Below, piece after piece: positions 45,149 through 52,520 of a DNA stretch of 64,000 bases (within the stretch, counting starts at the first letter, position 1; the number at the start of each line of letters is the position of its first letter). Below the pieces are notes generated by a model. That model was not told the DNA's origin, made no database searches, and saw only the letters and a program-made list of their open reading frames with translations. Made by a program: the position numbers and the translations under genes. Origin of the DNA: Comamonas suwonensis (GTDB lineage: Bacteria; Pseudomonadota; Gammaproteobacteria; Burkholderiales; Burkholderiaceae_C); NCBI RefSeq assembly GCF_012844455.2, contig NZ_JABBCQ020000011.1, positions 1-64,000 on the forward strand, read 5' to 3'.

Positions 45149-45514
45149 TTACCTGGCGCGATAGCGCATCAGTTCGGCCTTCAGCCAGGCCGCGCTGGGC
45201 TCGGCCTCCTTGCCTGCGCAGCGCACCTGGTAGGGCTTATGGCTCATGCTGCTTTCGCTGGCGGCGCGGGCGATGAAGTCTTCAGACGTGAGCACCCAGC
45301 CCTTTTTGAGCAGGTAGTCGTATTTGCCGCGCAGGTGGTCTGCCGCCTTGGCGCTGTCATACCAGCTGCCATTGCGCTGAAATTCGCAGCCTGAATTTTT
45401 AAGGTGGCTGATCAAATGCTCAATCTCCTGCGTGGCCGCAGGTGTGGGCTTTTCGGCCAGAGCGGCGCTGGTGGCTGCGCACAGCAGCAGGGCAGTAATG
45501 AGGTGCTTCTTCAT
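45149..45514 (-). CDS. DUF5329 (YfeK-like) periplasmic protein
   Basis: A 121-residue protein from the ATG at 45514. A signal peptide (MKKHLITALLLCAATSAALA) is followed by the family pattern: IEHLISHLKNSGCEFQRNGSWYDSAKAADHLRGKYDYL, then FIARAASESSMSHKPYQVRCAGK. The two cysteines are conserved and probably form a disulfide. E. coli YfeK belongs here; its function is unknown. It converges with the methylglyoxal synthase gene, with 27 bp between the stops. Confidence 0.82.
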   Translation of the reverse strand: MKKHLITALLLCAATSAALAEKPTPAATQEIEHLISHLKNSGCEFQRNGSWYDSAKAADHLRGKYDYLLKKGWVLTSEDFIARAASESSMSHKPYQVRCAGKEAEPSAAWLKAELMRYRAR

Positions 45515-45541
45515 GGTGCGTTGATCGTACAAAGACAAAAG

Positions 45542-45566
45542 CCGCAGCGATGAACTGCGGTTTTTT
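45542..45566. terminator. Bidirectional terminator hairpin
   Basis: CCGCAG (45542-45547) pairs with CTGCGG (45555-45560), with six T on the plus strand and four T on the minus strand after the stem. On the minus strand it would end the cupin transcript before the DUF5329 gene. Confidence 0.65.
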
Positions 45567-45606
45567 GACAGCACTTGTGTGGGTCAGCAGAGGTTTTTTT
45601 AAACGT

Positions 45607-46008
45607 TCAAGGCGCAGGCGTGGCCAGCGGCTTACCCTTTTCCACCACATACACGCCAATCAGTTTGACCGTGCCGCTGCTGGCGTTGTGCGCGTCATGC
45701 ACGACGCCGGCGGGCACCACAAACGATTCACCAGCCTTGAGGGTGCGGGGCGGCTGGCCGTCGATAAGCAGCTCCACTTCGCCTTCGCTGATGTAGCTGA
45801 TTTCATCGCCGGGGTGGGTGTGGCGACCGGCGCGTGCACCCGGTGCTACCTCAACCTTGGCCACAACCGCCTCGCGGCCCGGCACCGAGACATCGGCCTT
45901 GCCCACCATGGTGCGCGACAGGCCGCTGGCCTGCGCCATGGCGCTGCCGCTGATGAGAAACAGGGCGCTGGTGCAAAGCAGGGCAGCGGGTTTGAGCAAG
46001 TGGCGCAT
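45607..46008 (-). CDS. Secreted cupin-domain protein
   Basis: A 133-residue protein from the ATG at 46008, with signal MRHLLKPAALLCTSALFLISGSAMAQ. The single cupin barrel has the metal motif HTHPGDEISYISEGEVEL and then VPAGVVHDAHN, where the three His and a Glu/Asp could bind one metal ion. Small periplasmic cupins of this type are widespread and mostly uncharacterised; some act on catechols or organic acids. It is transcribed with the same polarity as the porin upstream but 111 bp away. Confidence 0.82.
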   Translation of the reverse strand: MRHLLKPAALLCTSALFLISGSAMAQASGLSRTMVGKADVSVPGREAVVAKVEVAPGARAGRHTHPGDEISYISEGEVELLIDGQPPRTLKAGESFVVPAGVVHDAHNASSGTVKLIGVYVVEKGKPLATPAP

Positions 46009-46119
46009 GGCAGTCCTTGGGGGTGAAACGTCAAAGAAACTTTTGTACCCGCTGCGCGCAAGCGGTGCATGAGGGCTTGCCCGCTTATGCACAGCGCTTT
46101 CTGATGGGCGGCAGATTTT

Positions 46120-47139
46120 CTAGAAGTAGTGCCGTATGCCCATGGCCACAGAACGGGCACCCACGCCCGCCTCGCCCGTCAGATAGCTGGCGCGCTCGTG
46201 GTTGTTGACGCGGGTGTAGAGCGCGTAGAGCTTGGTGCGGGAAGTGACGTTGTAGTTATAGGCCAGCGTCCATTGCATGGCCTGCGTACCGGCCTCGCCG
46301 CCTACCGCGCTGGCATAGCCTGCGTTCAGGTGATACTCGCTGGGGCCGTCTTCATACTGAATAGCCACGCGACCCATATTGCGTGTTCGCTGGCTGCTAT
46401 CAACCTTGTAGTGAGCCTGATCCCAGCCACGGCTGTTCTGGATCAAACCTGCTAGTGTCCACGCACCCGTGGTGTAGGTGGCGCGCAGGGTGGCTTGTTC
46501 GGCCGCGCCCCAGCGGTTGTAGCCCATGCCCAGCGTCAAGTCGCCCAGTGCGTAATTGGCTGCCAGGTCCCATGCGTTATTGCGAGGCTCGGCCTGCTTT
46601 TTATGCAGGCTGGTGCCCAGCTCCACGGTCAGGCCCTGATATTCAGGCAGGCGCCAGGACACATGGTTGCCTCCGTTGGAGACCCATGCATACAGTGCAT
46701 CGGATGAGATGCCGGTGTCAAAGTTATGCATGCTCACCACATCGGCAGTGGCGTAGTAGGCCTCGCTGAACATATGGCCCATGCGCAGCATGCCGAAGCT
46801 GCCGCTCAGGTTCACCTCGTTCTTGCGGTTGAAGTAGTTGCCACCGCTGTTCGCGCCAGTGTCCAGCTCAAAGCCGTGCTCCAGAATGAACCCGGCCTGC
46901 ATGCCGCCGCCCAGATCTTCCTGTCCACGCAGACCCCAGAAGGATTCATTGCTGCGCAGGCCCTGCACGGCGGCTTGGCCTTCGGTCCAAGAGCTTTCGA
47001 CTGAAGTGTTGATGCGGCCATAGATTTGTAGCGTGCCATTGGGCGCTTGCTGGGCATGGGCGGAAGCTGCGGAAATCAGCGCGGTCAAAGCAGCGGTGCT
47101 GGCAAAAAAAGCCAGACGCCTGCGGGGTAAAGCGGTCAC
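46120..47139 (-). CDS. Gram-negative general porin (OmpC/Omp32-like)
   Basis: A trimeric outer-membrane beta-barrel of about 339 residues. After a signal (LAFFASTAALTALISAASAHAQ) the mature start TLQIYGRINTSVESS and the strands, the loop-3 region and the C-terminal strand ending in aromatic Phe (RSVAMGIRHYF) match the betaproteobacterial porin family. There is no ATG in frame: candidate starts are the GTG at 47139 (used here) and a run of TTG codons up to 47157, none with a good ribosome site. A hairpin, CGCCCGG/CCGGGCG (47161-47179), lies just upstream and would sit in the mRNA leader. Confidence 0.88.
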   Translation of the reverse strand: MTALPRRRLAFFASTAALTALISAASAHAQQAPNGTLQIYGRINTSVESSWTEGQAAVQGLRSNESFWGLRGQEDLGGGMQAGFILEHGFELDTGANSGGNYFNRKNEVNLSGSFGMLRMGHMFSEAYYATADVVSMHNFDTGISSDALYAWVSNGGNHVSWRLPEYQGLTVELGTSLHKKQAEPRNNAWDLAANYALGDLTLGMGYNRWGAAEQATLRATYTTGAWTLAGLIQNSRGWDQAHYKVDSSQRTRNMGRVAIQYEDGPSEYHLNAGYASAVGGEAGTQAMQWTLAYNYNVTSRTKLYALYTRVNNHERASYLTGEAGVGARSVAMGIRHYF

Positions 47140-47335
47140 GGGCAACAACAAATGCAAAGCGCCCGGCGGTACCGGGCGTTGTCAGAGGGCAGAAGGCGCG
47201 AGGCCCAATGCAGGAAGAGGGGCAATCCTAGGGGAAGCCCTTTGTTTGTGCAGGGCTGCGACTAGATACCGGCGTGTGGTGAGCTGTTTTTGCGAGCCTT
47301 GAGAGGCCTCCAAGGAGCACTCTCAGCAGCCATGA

Positions 47336-47359
47336 AAAAAGGCCCCGTAGGGCCTTTTT
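47336..47359. terminator. Bidirectional terminator after gdhA
   Basis: AAAAAGGCCC (47336-47345) and GGGCCTTTTT (47350-47359) flank a CGTA loop. It lies 24 bp after the gdhA stop on the minus strand and separates it from the porin gene. Confidence 0.85.
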
Positions 47360-47382
47360 GCGAGCAGGTCAAGCGGTAAAGC

Positions 47383-48729
47383 TTAGATCACGCCTTGTGC
47401 CAGCATGGCGTCAGCCACCTTCACAAAGCCAGCGATGTTGGCGCCGTCGATGTAGCTCACAGTACCGTCTTCGCGCTTGCCGTGCTTCACGCAAGCAGCG
47501 TGGATGCTTTGCATGATCTGCAGCAGACGAGCATCCACTTCTTCAGCAGGCCAGGACAGGCGGGCCGAGTTTTGCGACATTTCCAGACCCGAAGTGGCCA
47601 CGCCACCGGCGTTGGATGCCTTGCCGGGGGCGTACAGCACGCCAGCTGCTTCGAAGGCACGGGCGGCTTCGTTGGTGGAAGGCATGTTGGCGCCTTCAGC
47701 TACACACAGCACGCCGTTGGCGATCAGGGTCTTGGCATCGGCTTCGTTCAGTTCGTTCTGAGTGGCGCAAGGCAGGGCCACGTCCACCTTGATAGACCAG
47801 GGGCTCTTGCCGGCCAGGAATTCCACGCCGGAAACCAGCTTGGCGTAGTCGCTGACACGGCCATACTTGTGGTTCTTCACATCCATCAGGATGGCCAGCT
47901 TCTCGGTGGTGAAGCCGGCAGCGTCGTACACGGTGCCCGAGGAATCAGACACGCTGACAACCTTGGCACCCAGTTCCATGGCCTTTTCCACGGCGTATTG
48001 CGCCACATTACCGGAACCCGACACGGACACGGTCTTGCCTTCAAACGACTGGCCGCGAGTGGCCAGCATTTCACGAGCGAAGTACACGGTGCCGTAGCCG
48101 GTGGCTTCAGGACGGATCAGCGAGCCGCCGAAGGCCAGGCCCTTGCCGGTGAACACGGAAGCTGCGGTGTTCGACAGTTTCTTGTACATGCCTGCCATAT
48201 AGCCCACTTCGCGGCCACCCACGCCGATGTCACCAGCCGGCACATCGGTGTCAGGACCCACGTGGCGGTACAGCTCGGTCACGAAGGCCTGGCAGAAGCG
48301 CATGACTTCGGCAGGGCTCTTGCCCTTGGGGTCGAAGTCGGAGCCGCCCTTGCCGCCGCCCATGGGCAGTGTGGTCAGTGCATTTTTGAAGGTTTGCTCG
48401 AAAGCCAGGAACTTCAGCACGGACTGGTTGACCGAGGGGTGGAAGCGCAGACCACCCTTGAAAGGACCGATGGCCATGCTGTGCTGAATGCGGAAGCCGC
48501 GGTTCACTTGCACATGGCCCTTGTCGTCAGTCCAGCTCACGCGGAACTGGATGATGCGCTCGGGCTCGACCAGACGCTCCAGCAGAGCATGTTCAGCGTA
48601 CTTGGGGTTGTTCTCGATGAAGGGCCACAGGCTTTCCATCACTTCGGTGACGGCTTGCAGGAATTCGGGCTGGCCAGGGTTGCGTTGTGCGACTTCTTCC
48701 AGAAACTGGCCTACGGACTCGTACTTCAT
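47383..48729 (-). CDS. gdhA: NADP-specific glutamate dehydrogenase
   Basis: Makes glutamate from 2-oxoglutarate and ammonium with NADPH. The ATG at 48729 (MKYESVGQFLEEV) gives 448 residues, as in E. coli GdhA. The substrate site is seen in GPFKGGLRFHPSVNQSVLKFLAFEQTFKNALTTLPMGGGKGG, with the catalytic Lys in PMGGGKGG, and DVPAGDIGVGGREVGYM. The Rossmann loop is VSGSGNVAQY. It stands alone between terminators. Upstream, four TTGGTG repeats on the helical face of a candidate promoter suggest activator or repressor control. Confidence 0.97.
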   Translation of the reverse strand: MKYESVGQFLEEVAQRNPGQPEFLQAVTEVMESLWPFIENNPKYAEHALLERLVEPERIIQFRVSWTDDKGHVQVNRGFRIQHSMAIGPFKGGLRFHPSVNQSVLKFLAFEQTFKNALTTLPMGGGKGGSDFDPKGKSPAEVMRFCQAFVTELYRHVGPDTDVPAGDIGVGGREVGYMAGMYKKLSNTAASVFTGKGLAFGGSLIRPEATGYGTVYFAREMLATRGQSFEGKTVSVSGSGNVAQYAVEKAMELGAKVVSVSDSSGTVYDAAGFTTEKLAILMDVKNHKYGRVSDYAKLVSGVEFLAGKSPWSIKVDVALPCATQNELNEADAKTLIANGVLCVAEGANMPSTNEAARAFEAAGVLYAPGKASNAGGVATSGLEMSQNSARLSWPAEEVDARLLQIMQSIHAACVKHGKREDGTVSYIDGANIAGFVKVADAMLAQGVI

Positions 48730-48778
48730 AAAGAGCTTTCTGACTAAACAAGGGAGCGTGCAAACTTGCGGAACCAAG

Positions 48779-48890
48779 ATTATGCCAAAAAGTTATGCCT
48801 CTATGCATTATTTTGGTGAGTGAGTGCCCAAATTTGGTGCTGAGAGGCTGTTTGTTGGTGCATTTCCAGGGAGCTTGGCTAGATTTGGTG
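48779..48890 (-). promoter_or_regulatory. gdhA promoter region with four phased TTGGTG repeats
   Basis: TTGGTG occurs on the plus strand at 48813-48818, 48834-48839, 48855-48860 and 48885-48890, spaced 21, 21 and 30 bp, close to two and three helical turns. On the gdhA strand they read CACCAA, three as GCACCAA. A possible -10 (CATAAT, complement of 48779-48784) with a weak -35 17 bp upstream puts the nearest repeat beside the -35. The rest of the 323-bp gap to the LysR gene holds only the terminator at 49003-49038. Confidence 0.55.
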
Positions 48891-49002
48891 CACGGTCGAG
48901 CCTTGCTGCCGTGCATAAGCGTGGAATGTATGGCCTGCATTTTTTGCGTGCATAGGCCTCAATTTCCTGACACAAGGGCTGTACGGTTGCGACTTTCAGG
49001 CC

Positions 49003-49038
49003 AAAAAAAACGGCCATGTCGATGGACTATGGCCGTTT
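49003..49038 (-). terminator. Terminator of the LysR-family gene
   Basis: On the minus strand AAACGGCCAT (complement of 49029-49038) pairs with ATGGCCGTTT (complement of 49008-49017) and runs into eight T. It starts 15 bp after the LysR stop. Confidence 0.85.
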
Positions 49039-49052
49039 CAAGGTGGGTCTGC

Positions 49053-49973
49053 CTAGGTTGACCCGCGGTGCAGCAGAGGGTGTTTGGCAAACAAGTCTGC
49101 GGCCCAGTCCACAAAGGCCCGCACCTTGGCACTGAGGTGGCGGTTGGGGGGATAAACCACGTGAACAGGCAGAGGCGGTTGTTTCCAGTCGGGCAGGATT
49201 TCAACCAGTGCACCGCTGTCTAGCAAGGGCTGAGCGATGACCGTGACAAGCTGGGCAATGCCGAAACCGGACAGCACTGCTGCGGTGTAGGCATTGCTGT
49301 CGTTGGTCGCAAGCCGGTAGTTGCCGGGCACATCGATGGATTCCTCGCCTTGCTGGAATTCAAGCGGGTACATGCGACGCGTGTGACCAGAGAAAAACCC
49401 CACGATCTGATGGGAGGAATGGAGATCGTTTGGATGTTGAGGCATGCCGTAGCGCGCTATATAGGCCGGCGAGGCGACCGTGATCCAGTTCAGGCTGCCG
49501 ATGCGCCTTGCCACCAGTGACTGATCGCTGAGTTCTCCGCCGCGGATCACGCAGTCCACATTGTCCCCAATCAGATCGACAAGACGGTCGCCCACGCCCA
49601 GGTCGATCTGGATGTCCGGATAGCGCTCGCAGAAATCAGATAGCGCGGGGATGATGACCATTTTTGCCATGGAACTGCCCACATCCAGCCTCAGTCTGCC
49701 GCTGGGGGCCGTCTGGGTATTGGCCATGCTCGCATCGAGATCGTCGAAATCATTGAGCAGGCGCGCGGCGCGTTCGTAATAGGCCGCGCCGTCGGGCGTA
49801 ACAGTGACACGACGTGTTGTGCGATTGAGCAGTTTGACGCGCACACGCGCTTCCAGCGCCTGTATCTGTTTGGTGACCGTGCCCTTGGGCAGGTCTAGCG
49901 AGTCTGCGGCACGCGTGAAGTTGCCAGCTTCCACCACGCGAACAAAGACTCGCATGGCTTGGATTTGGTCCAT
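49053..49973 (-). CDS. LysR-family transcriptional regulator
   Basis: A 306-residue LTTR from the ATG at 49973, with AGGAG eleven bases upstream; longer in-frame versions are not family-like. The N-terminal winged helix-turn-helix is MDQIQAMRVFVRVVEAGNFTRAADSLDLPKGTVTKQIQALEAR, and the C-terminal ligand-binding domain runs from about residue 90. It belongs to the CrgA/DmlR-like subgroup by the TxAADxLxLxKxTVTxxIxxLE pattern. It is divergent from the hydrolase-like gene that heads the RND efflux cluster, across 175 bp, so it is the likely regulator of that cluster. Confidence 0.92.
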   Translation of the reverse strand: MDQIQAMRVFVRVVEAGNFTRAADSLDLPKGTVTKQIQALEARVRVKLLNRTTRRVTVTPDGAAYYERAARLLNDFDDLDASMANTQTAPSGRLRLDVGSSMAKMVIIPALSDFCERYPDIQIDLGVGDRLVDLIGDNVDCVIRGGELSDQSLVARRIGSLNWITVASPAYIARYGMPQHPNDLHSSHQIVGFFSGHTRRMYPLEFQQGEESIDVPGNYRLATNDSNAYTAAVLSGFGIAQLVTVIAQPLLDSGALVEILPDWKQPPLPVHVVYPPNRHLSAKVRAFVDWAADLFAKHPLLHRGST

Positions 49974-50148
49974 GAGATGTTGCTCCTGCAACGCACGGCA
50001 AGGAGGTGCCGGCTGCGGAGAATTCTCACACAGGCCAGATCGGCTGATTGTTAGCCAAAACGAAACAGAGCAATGGTCGAGAGGCGGTTTTTCGCATGCA
50101 CAAGCTTGCTTATAGTCCAGCCATCGACCATTGCCGCAGGTTCGCGCC

Positions 50149-51018
50149 ATGTCCACACATTCATCGCTTCCGTCGGGTTCGCCCACTGAAGTGCATATCG
50201 CAGAAACAGATATCTCCATCGAGTTGCCCGAGCGCGAGCCAGTGGCTGCGCGCACCTATGGAAAACGCAACCCCGGCGTTGCGTCGCCTTTGGTGCTGCA
50301 CTTTCATGGCGGGACGTTTGACTGTGGCTCGCTCGATAGCGGCGGTCATATCAGCCGTTTGCTGGCCGCAGCGGGTGCGGTCGTGGTGTCTCTGGCCTAT
50401 CCGCTTGCGCCCAAGTATCCGTTTCCTCAGCCGATTGAAGTGGGCTACGCGGTGCTGCAGTGGCTCTACAAACATCGTGTGCGGCTGGCAGGTAAGGGGG
50501 CTGCGCTGTTTCTTGCCGGTGAAGAGGCTGGCGGTAATCTGGCCGCAGCCGTAGCGGTGGTCGCGCGTGACCGGGGCCTGCCGCCCTTGGCGGGGCAGAT
50601 TCTTGTGTCGCCCATGCTCGATCCTTGTACGGGCACGGCCTCCCAGCGAGAAGCCACGACCAGCGACAGCGAATGCCGCTGGGCCAAAGGCTGGCGAGAG
50701 TATCTGAGCTGTCCTCTGGACGCCATGCACCCCTATGCCGTGCCAGGTTCTTCTCTGAGGCTGACTCAGCTGCCGCCAGCACTGGTGCTGGTAGGAGGAG
50801 ATGACCCGCTGCGCGATGAAGCCCAGGCCTACGCCGGGCGTATGCGTGCCGCAGGCGTCACGGTCAGCCACTACGTGCTGCCGGGTGCTTCCAACTGGCC
50901 CCAGGCCTTGTCTGAAGCCGAGGTGTGCGCCGCTTGCAGCTCGACAGTGCAGCAGCACTTCGCGCGCTTTTTTGAGGCCTCCGTGACAAAGCCTGTCACA
51001 TCCGGCGAGTCAGGCTAG
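50149..51018 (+). CDS. HSL-type alpha/beta hydrolase homologue lacking nucleophile and histidine (probable pseudoenzyme)
   Basis: A 289-residue protein of the hormone-sensitive-lipase family. The oxyanion-hole motif HFHGGTFDCGS is present and the fold runs normally through VVVSLAYPLAPKYPFP. The nucleophile elbow, usually GDSAGGNLA, reads GEEAGGNLAAA, so Ser is Glu. The acid is kept in LVGGDDPLRDEA, but the His position (usually PGxxHxF) reads LPGASNWPQ, giving Asn. Two of three triad residues are therefore missing while the gene is otherwise intact. It lies between a divergent LysR gene and the RND adaptor, 150 bp upstream of the latter. A binding or regulatory role in efflux is conceivable; nothing shows it. 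Confidence 0.82.
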   Translation: MSTHSSLPSGSPTEVHIAETDISIELPEREPVAARTYGKRNPGVASPLVLHFHGGTFDCGSLDSGGHISRLLAAAGAVVVSLAYPLAPKYPFPQPIEVGYAVLQWLYKHRVRLAGKGAALFLAGEEAGGNLAAAVAVVARDRGLPPLAGQILVSPMLDPCTGTASQREATTSDSECRWAKGWREYLSCPLDAMHPYAVPGSSLRLTQLPPALVLVGGDDPLRDEAQAYAGRMRAAGVTVSHYVLPGASNWPQALSEAEVCAACSSTVQQHFARFFEASVTKPVTSGESG

Positions 51019-51035
51019 TTTTTAAGCCATAGACA

Positions 51036-51072
51036 ACTGCCGCTGCCAGCTTGCCGGTGAGAAAGCGGCAGT
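51036..51072 (+). promoter_or_regulatory. Hairpin between the hydrolase-like gene and the RND adaptor
   Basis: ACTGCCGCT (51036-51044) and AGCGGCAGT (51064-51072) are perfect inverted repeats with a 19-nt loop, followed by CGTTTGCTTT. It could attenuate or terminate transcription into the efflux genes. Confidence 0.45.
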
Positions 51073-51168
51073 CGTTTGCTTTCCCAAGTTCGCCTTCTCG
51101 GTGCTTTCAGGCACCGGGCGGGCATCGTGTTCCCCGAAATACCGTTGTTGATCCTGAGGACGACTGCC

Positions 51169-52413
51169 ATGAATACCGAATCTTCCACTCCCGCACCGCG
51201 TAAACGCTGGGCAATTCCTGCGACCTTTGCCGCTATTTTGGCGGTCAGCGCGGGCCTGTTTGGCCTGCATGGGCTCGATGCCAAAGCCGATGCAGCCCCT
51301 GCCCAGCCAGCCGCGACTTCTGTGTCCGTGGCGACTGTCGCCAAAAGCGATGTCACCGTCTGGGACGAGTTCTCGGGCCGTCTTGAAGCCGTGGAGCGTG
51401 TGGACATCCGCTCTCGTGTGGCCGGTGCCGTGCAGGCTGTGCATTTTCGCGAAGGTGCATTGGTCAAGCAGGGGGAGTTGCTGATCACGATTGACCCTGC
51501 ACCCTATGTCGCTGAAGTGGAGCGGGCTGAAGCACAGGTTGCATCGGCCCGTGCGCGTCAGTCCTATGCACGCAGCGAGCAGGAACGTGCACGTCGCCTG
51601 TGGGATGAACGTGCGATTGCCCAGCGCGAGCTGGATGAGCGCGTCAACGCGGGCAGCGAGGCGGAAGCCAATCTGCGTGCCGCCCAGGCCTCGCTGCAGT
51701 CGGCTCGGCTGAATCTGGGCTATACCCAGGTACGCGCTCCGGTATCGGGCCGCATCGGCAAGCGAGAGATCACGGTGGGCAATTTGGTAGCTGCAGGTCC
51801 GGGTGCTCCGGTGCTGAGCACACTGGTTTCAGTTAGTCCTATTTATGCGAGCTTTGATGCGGACGAACAAGTCATTGTGCGGGCCCTCAAGGACTTGGGA
51901 CGCAGCGCAGCGAACCGCTCAAGCATCGACAGCATTCCAGTACAGATGGGTACAGCCACGGTTGGCAGCACGCCTTTCGAAGGTCACTTGCAACTGATCG
52001 ACAACCAGGTGGATGCCAGGAGCGGGACGGTGCGCGTACGTGCAGCCTTTGACAACAAGGATGGCGTATTGATCCCGGGCCAGTTTGCCCGCATCCGCAT
52101 GGGACAGGCGCAGACCAGCAACATGCTGCTGGTCAGTGAGCGCGCCATTGGCACCGACCAGAGCAAAAAGTTCGTGATGGTGGTGGATGGCAACAACAAG
52201 GTCAACTACCGCGAGGTGGCGCTGGGGGCCTCGATCAACGGCCTGCGTGCCGTCACTCAGGGTCTGCAAGCGGGAGAGCGCGTGGTCGTCAATGGCCTGC
52301 AGCACATTCGCCCCGGTGCGCTGGTGGAGCCCAGGGAGATGGCCATGGACGCTGTGGGAGATGCTACGCAAAAGTCCGTGGAATCCGTCGAAAAAGTCGC
52401 AGCCAAGTCCTGA
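51169..52413 (+). CDS. RND efflux periplasmic adaptor (MexE/AcrA family)
   Basis: A 414-residue membrane-fusion protein. The ATG at 51169 has GAGGA eight bases upstream. An N-terminal hydrophobic segment (AIPATFAAILAVSAGLFGL) acts as signal or anchor; no lipobox Cys is present. The lipoyl half-motifs (VDIRSRVAGAVQAVHFREGALVKQGELLITIDP and GYTQVRAPVSGRIGKREITVGNLV) flank an alpha-hairpin (about 105-175), followed by the beta-barrel and membrane-proximal domains. It links the RND pump to the outer-membrane factor encoded two genes on. Confidence 0.94.
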   Translation: MNTESSTPAPRKRWAIPATFAAILAVSAGLFGLHGLDAKADAAPAQPAATSVSVATVAKSDVTVWDEFSGRLEAVERVDIRSRVAGAVQAVHFREGALVKQGELLITIDPAPYVAEVERAEAQVASARARQSYARSEQERARRLWDERAIAQRELDERVNAGSEAEANLRAAQASLQSARLNLGYTQVRAPVSGRIGKREITVGNLVAAGPGAPVLSTLVSVSPIYASFDADEQVIVRALKDLGRSAANRSSIDSIPVQMGTATVGSTPFEGHLQLIDNQVDARSGTVRVRAAFDNKDGVLIPGQFARIRMGQAQTSNMLLVSERAIGTDQSKKFVMVVDGNNKVNYREVALGASINGLRAVTQGLQAGERVVVNGLQHIRPGALVEPREMAMDAVGDATQKSVESVEKVAAKS

Positions 52414-52520
52414 GTCGCACATTGAATAACACGCCTTAGCCGTACCCCTCCAAGCCTCAAAAAATGCCGCTTCTCAGCAGGCGGTATGGGCCGCGCTTTG
52501 CCGCGGTAAAGCAAAAAATC

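Noticed and set aside
47158..47182. Hairpin before the porin as a terminator of an upstream minus-strand gene
   Set aside because: gdhA already has its own terminator at 47336-47359 and this hairpin has no T-tract; it is more likely part of the porin leader.
48730..48840. Sigma-54 promoter for gdhA (TTGGCAT followed by TTGGT)
   Set aside because: The -12 element lacks the required GC and the -24 element is imperfect; a sigma-70 type promoter is at least as likely.
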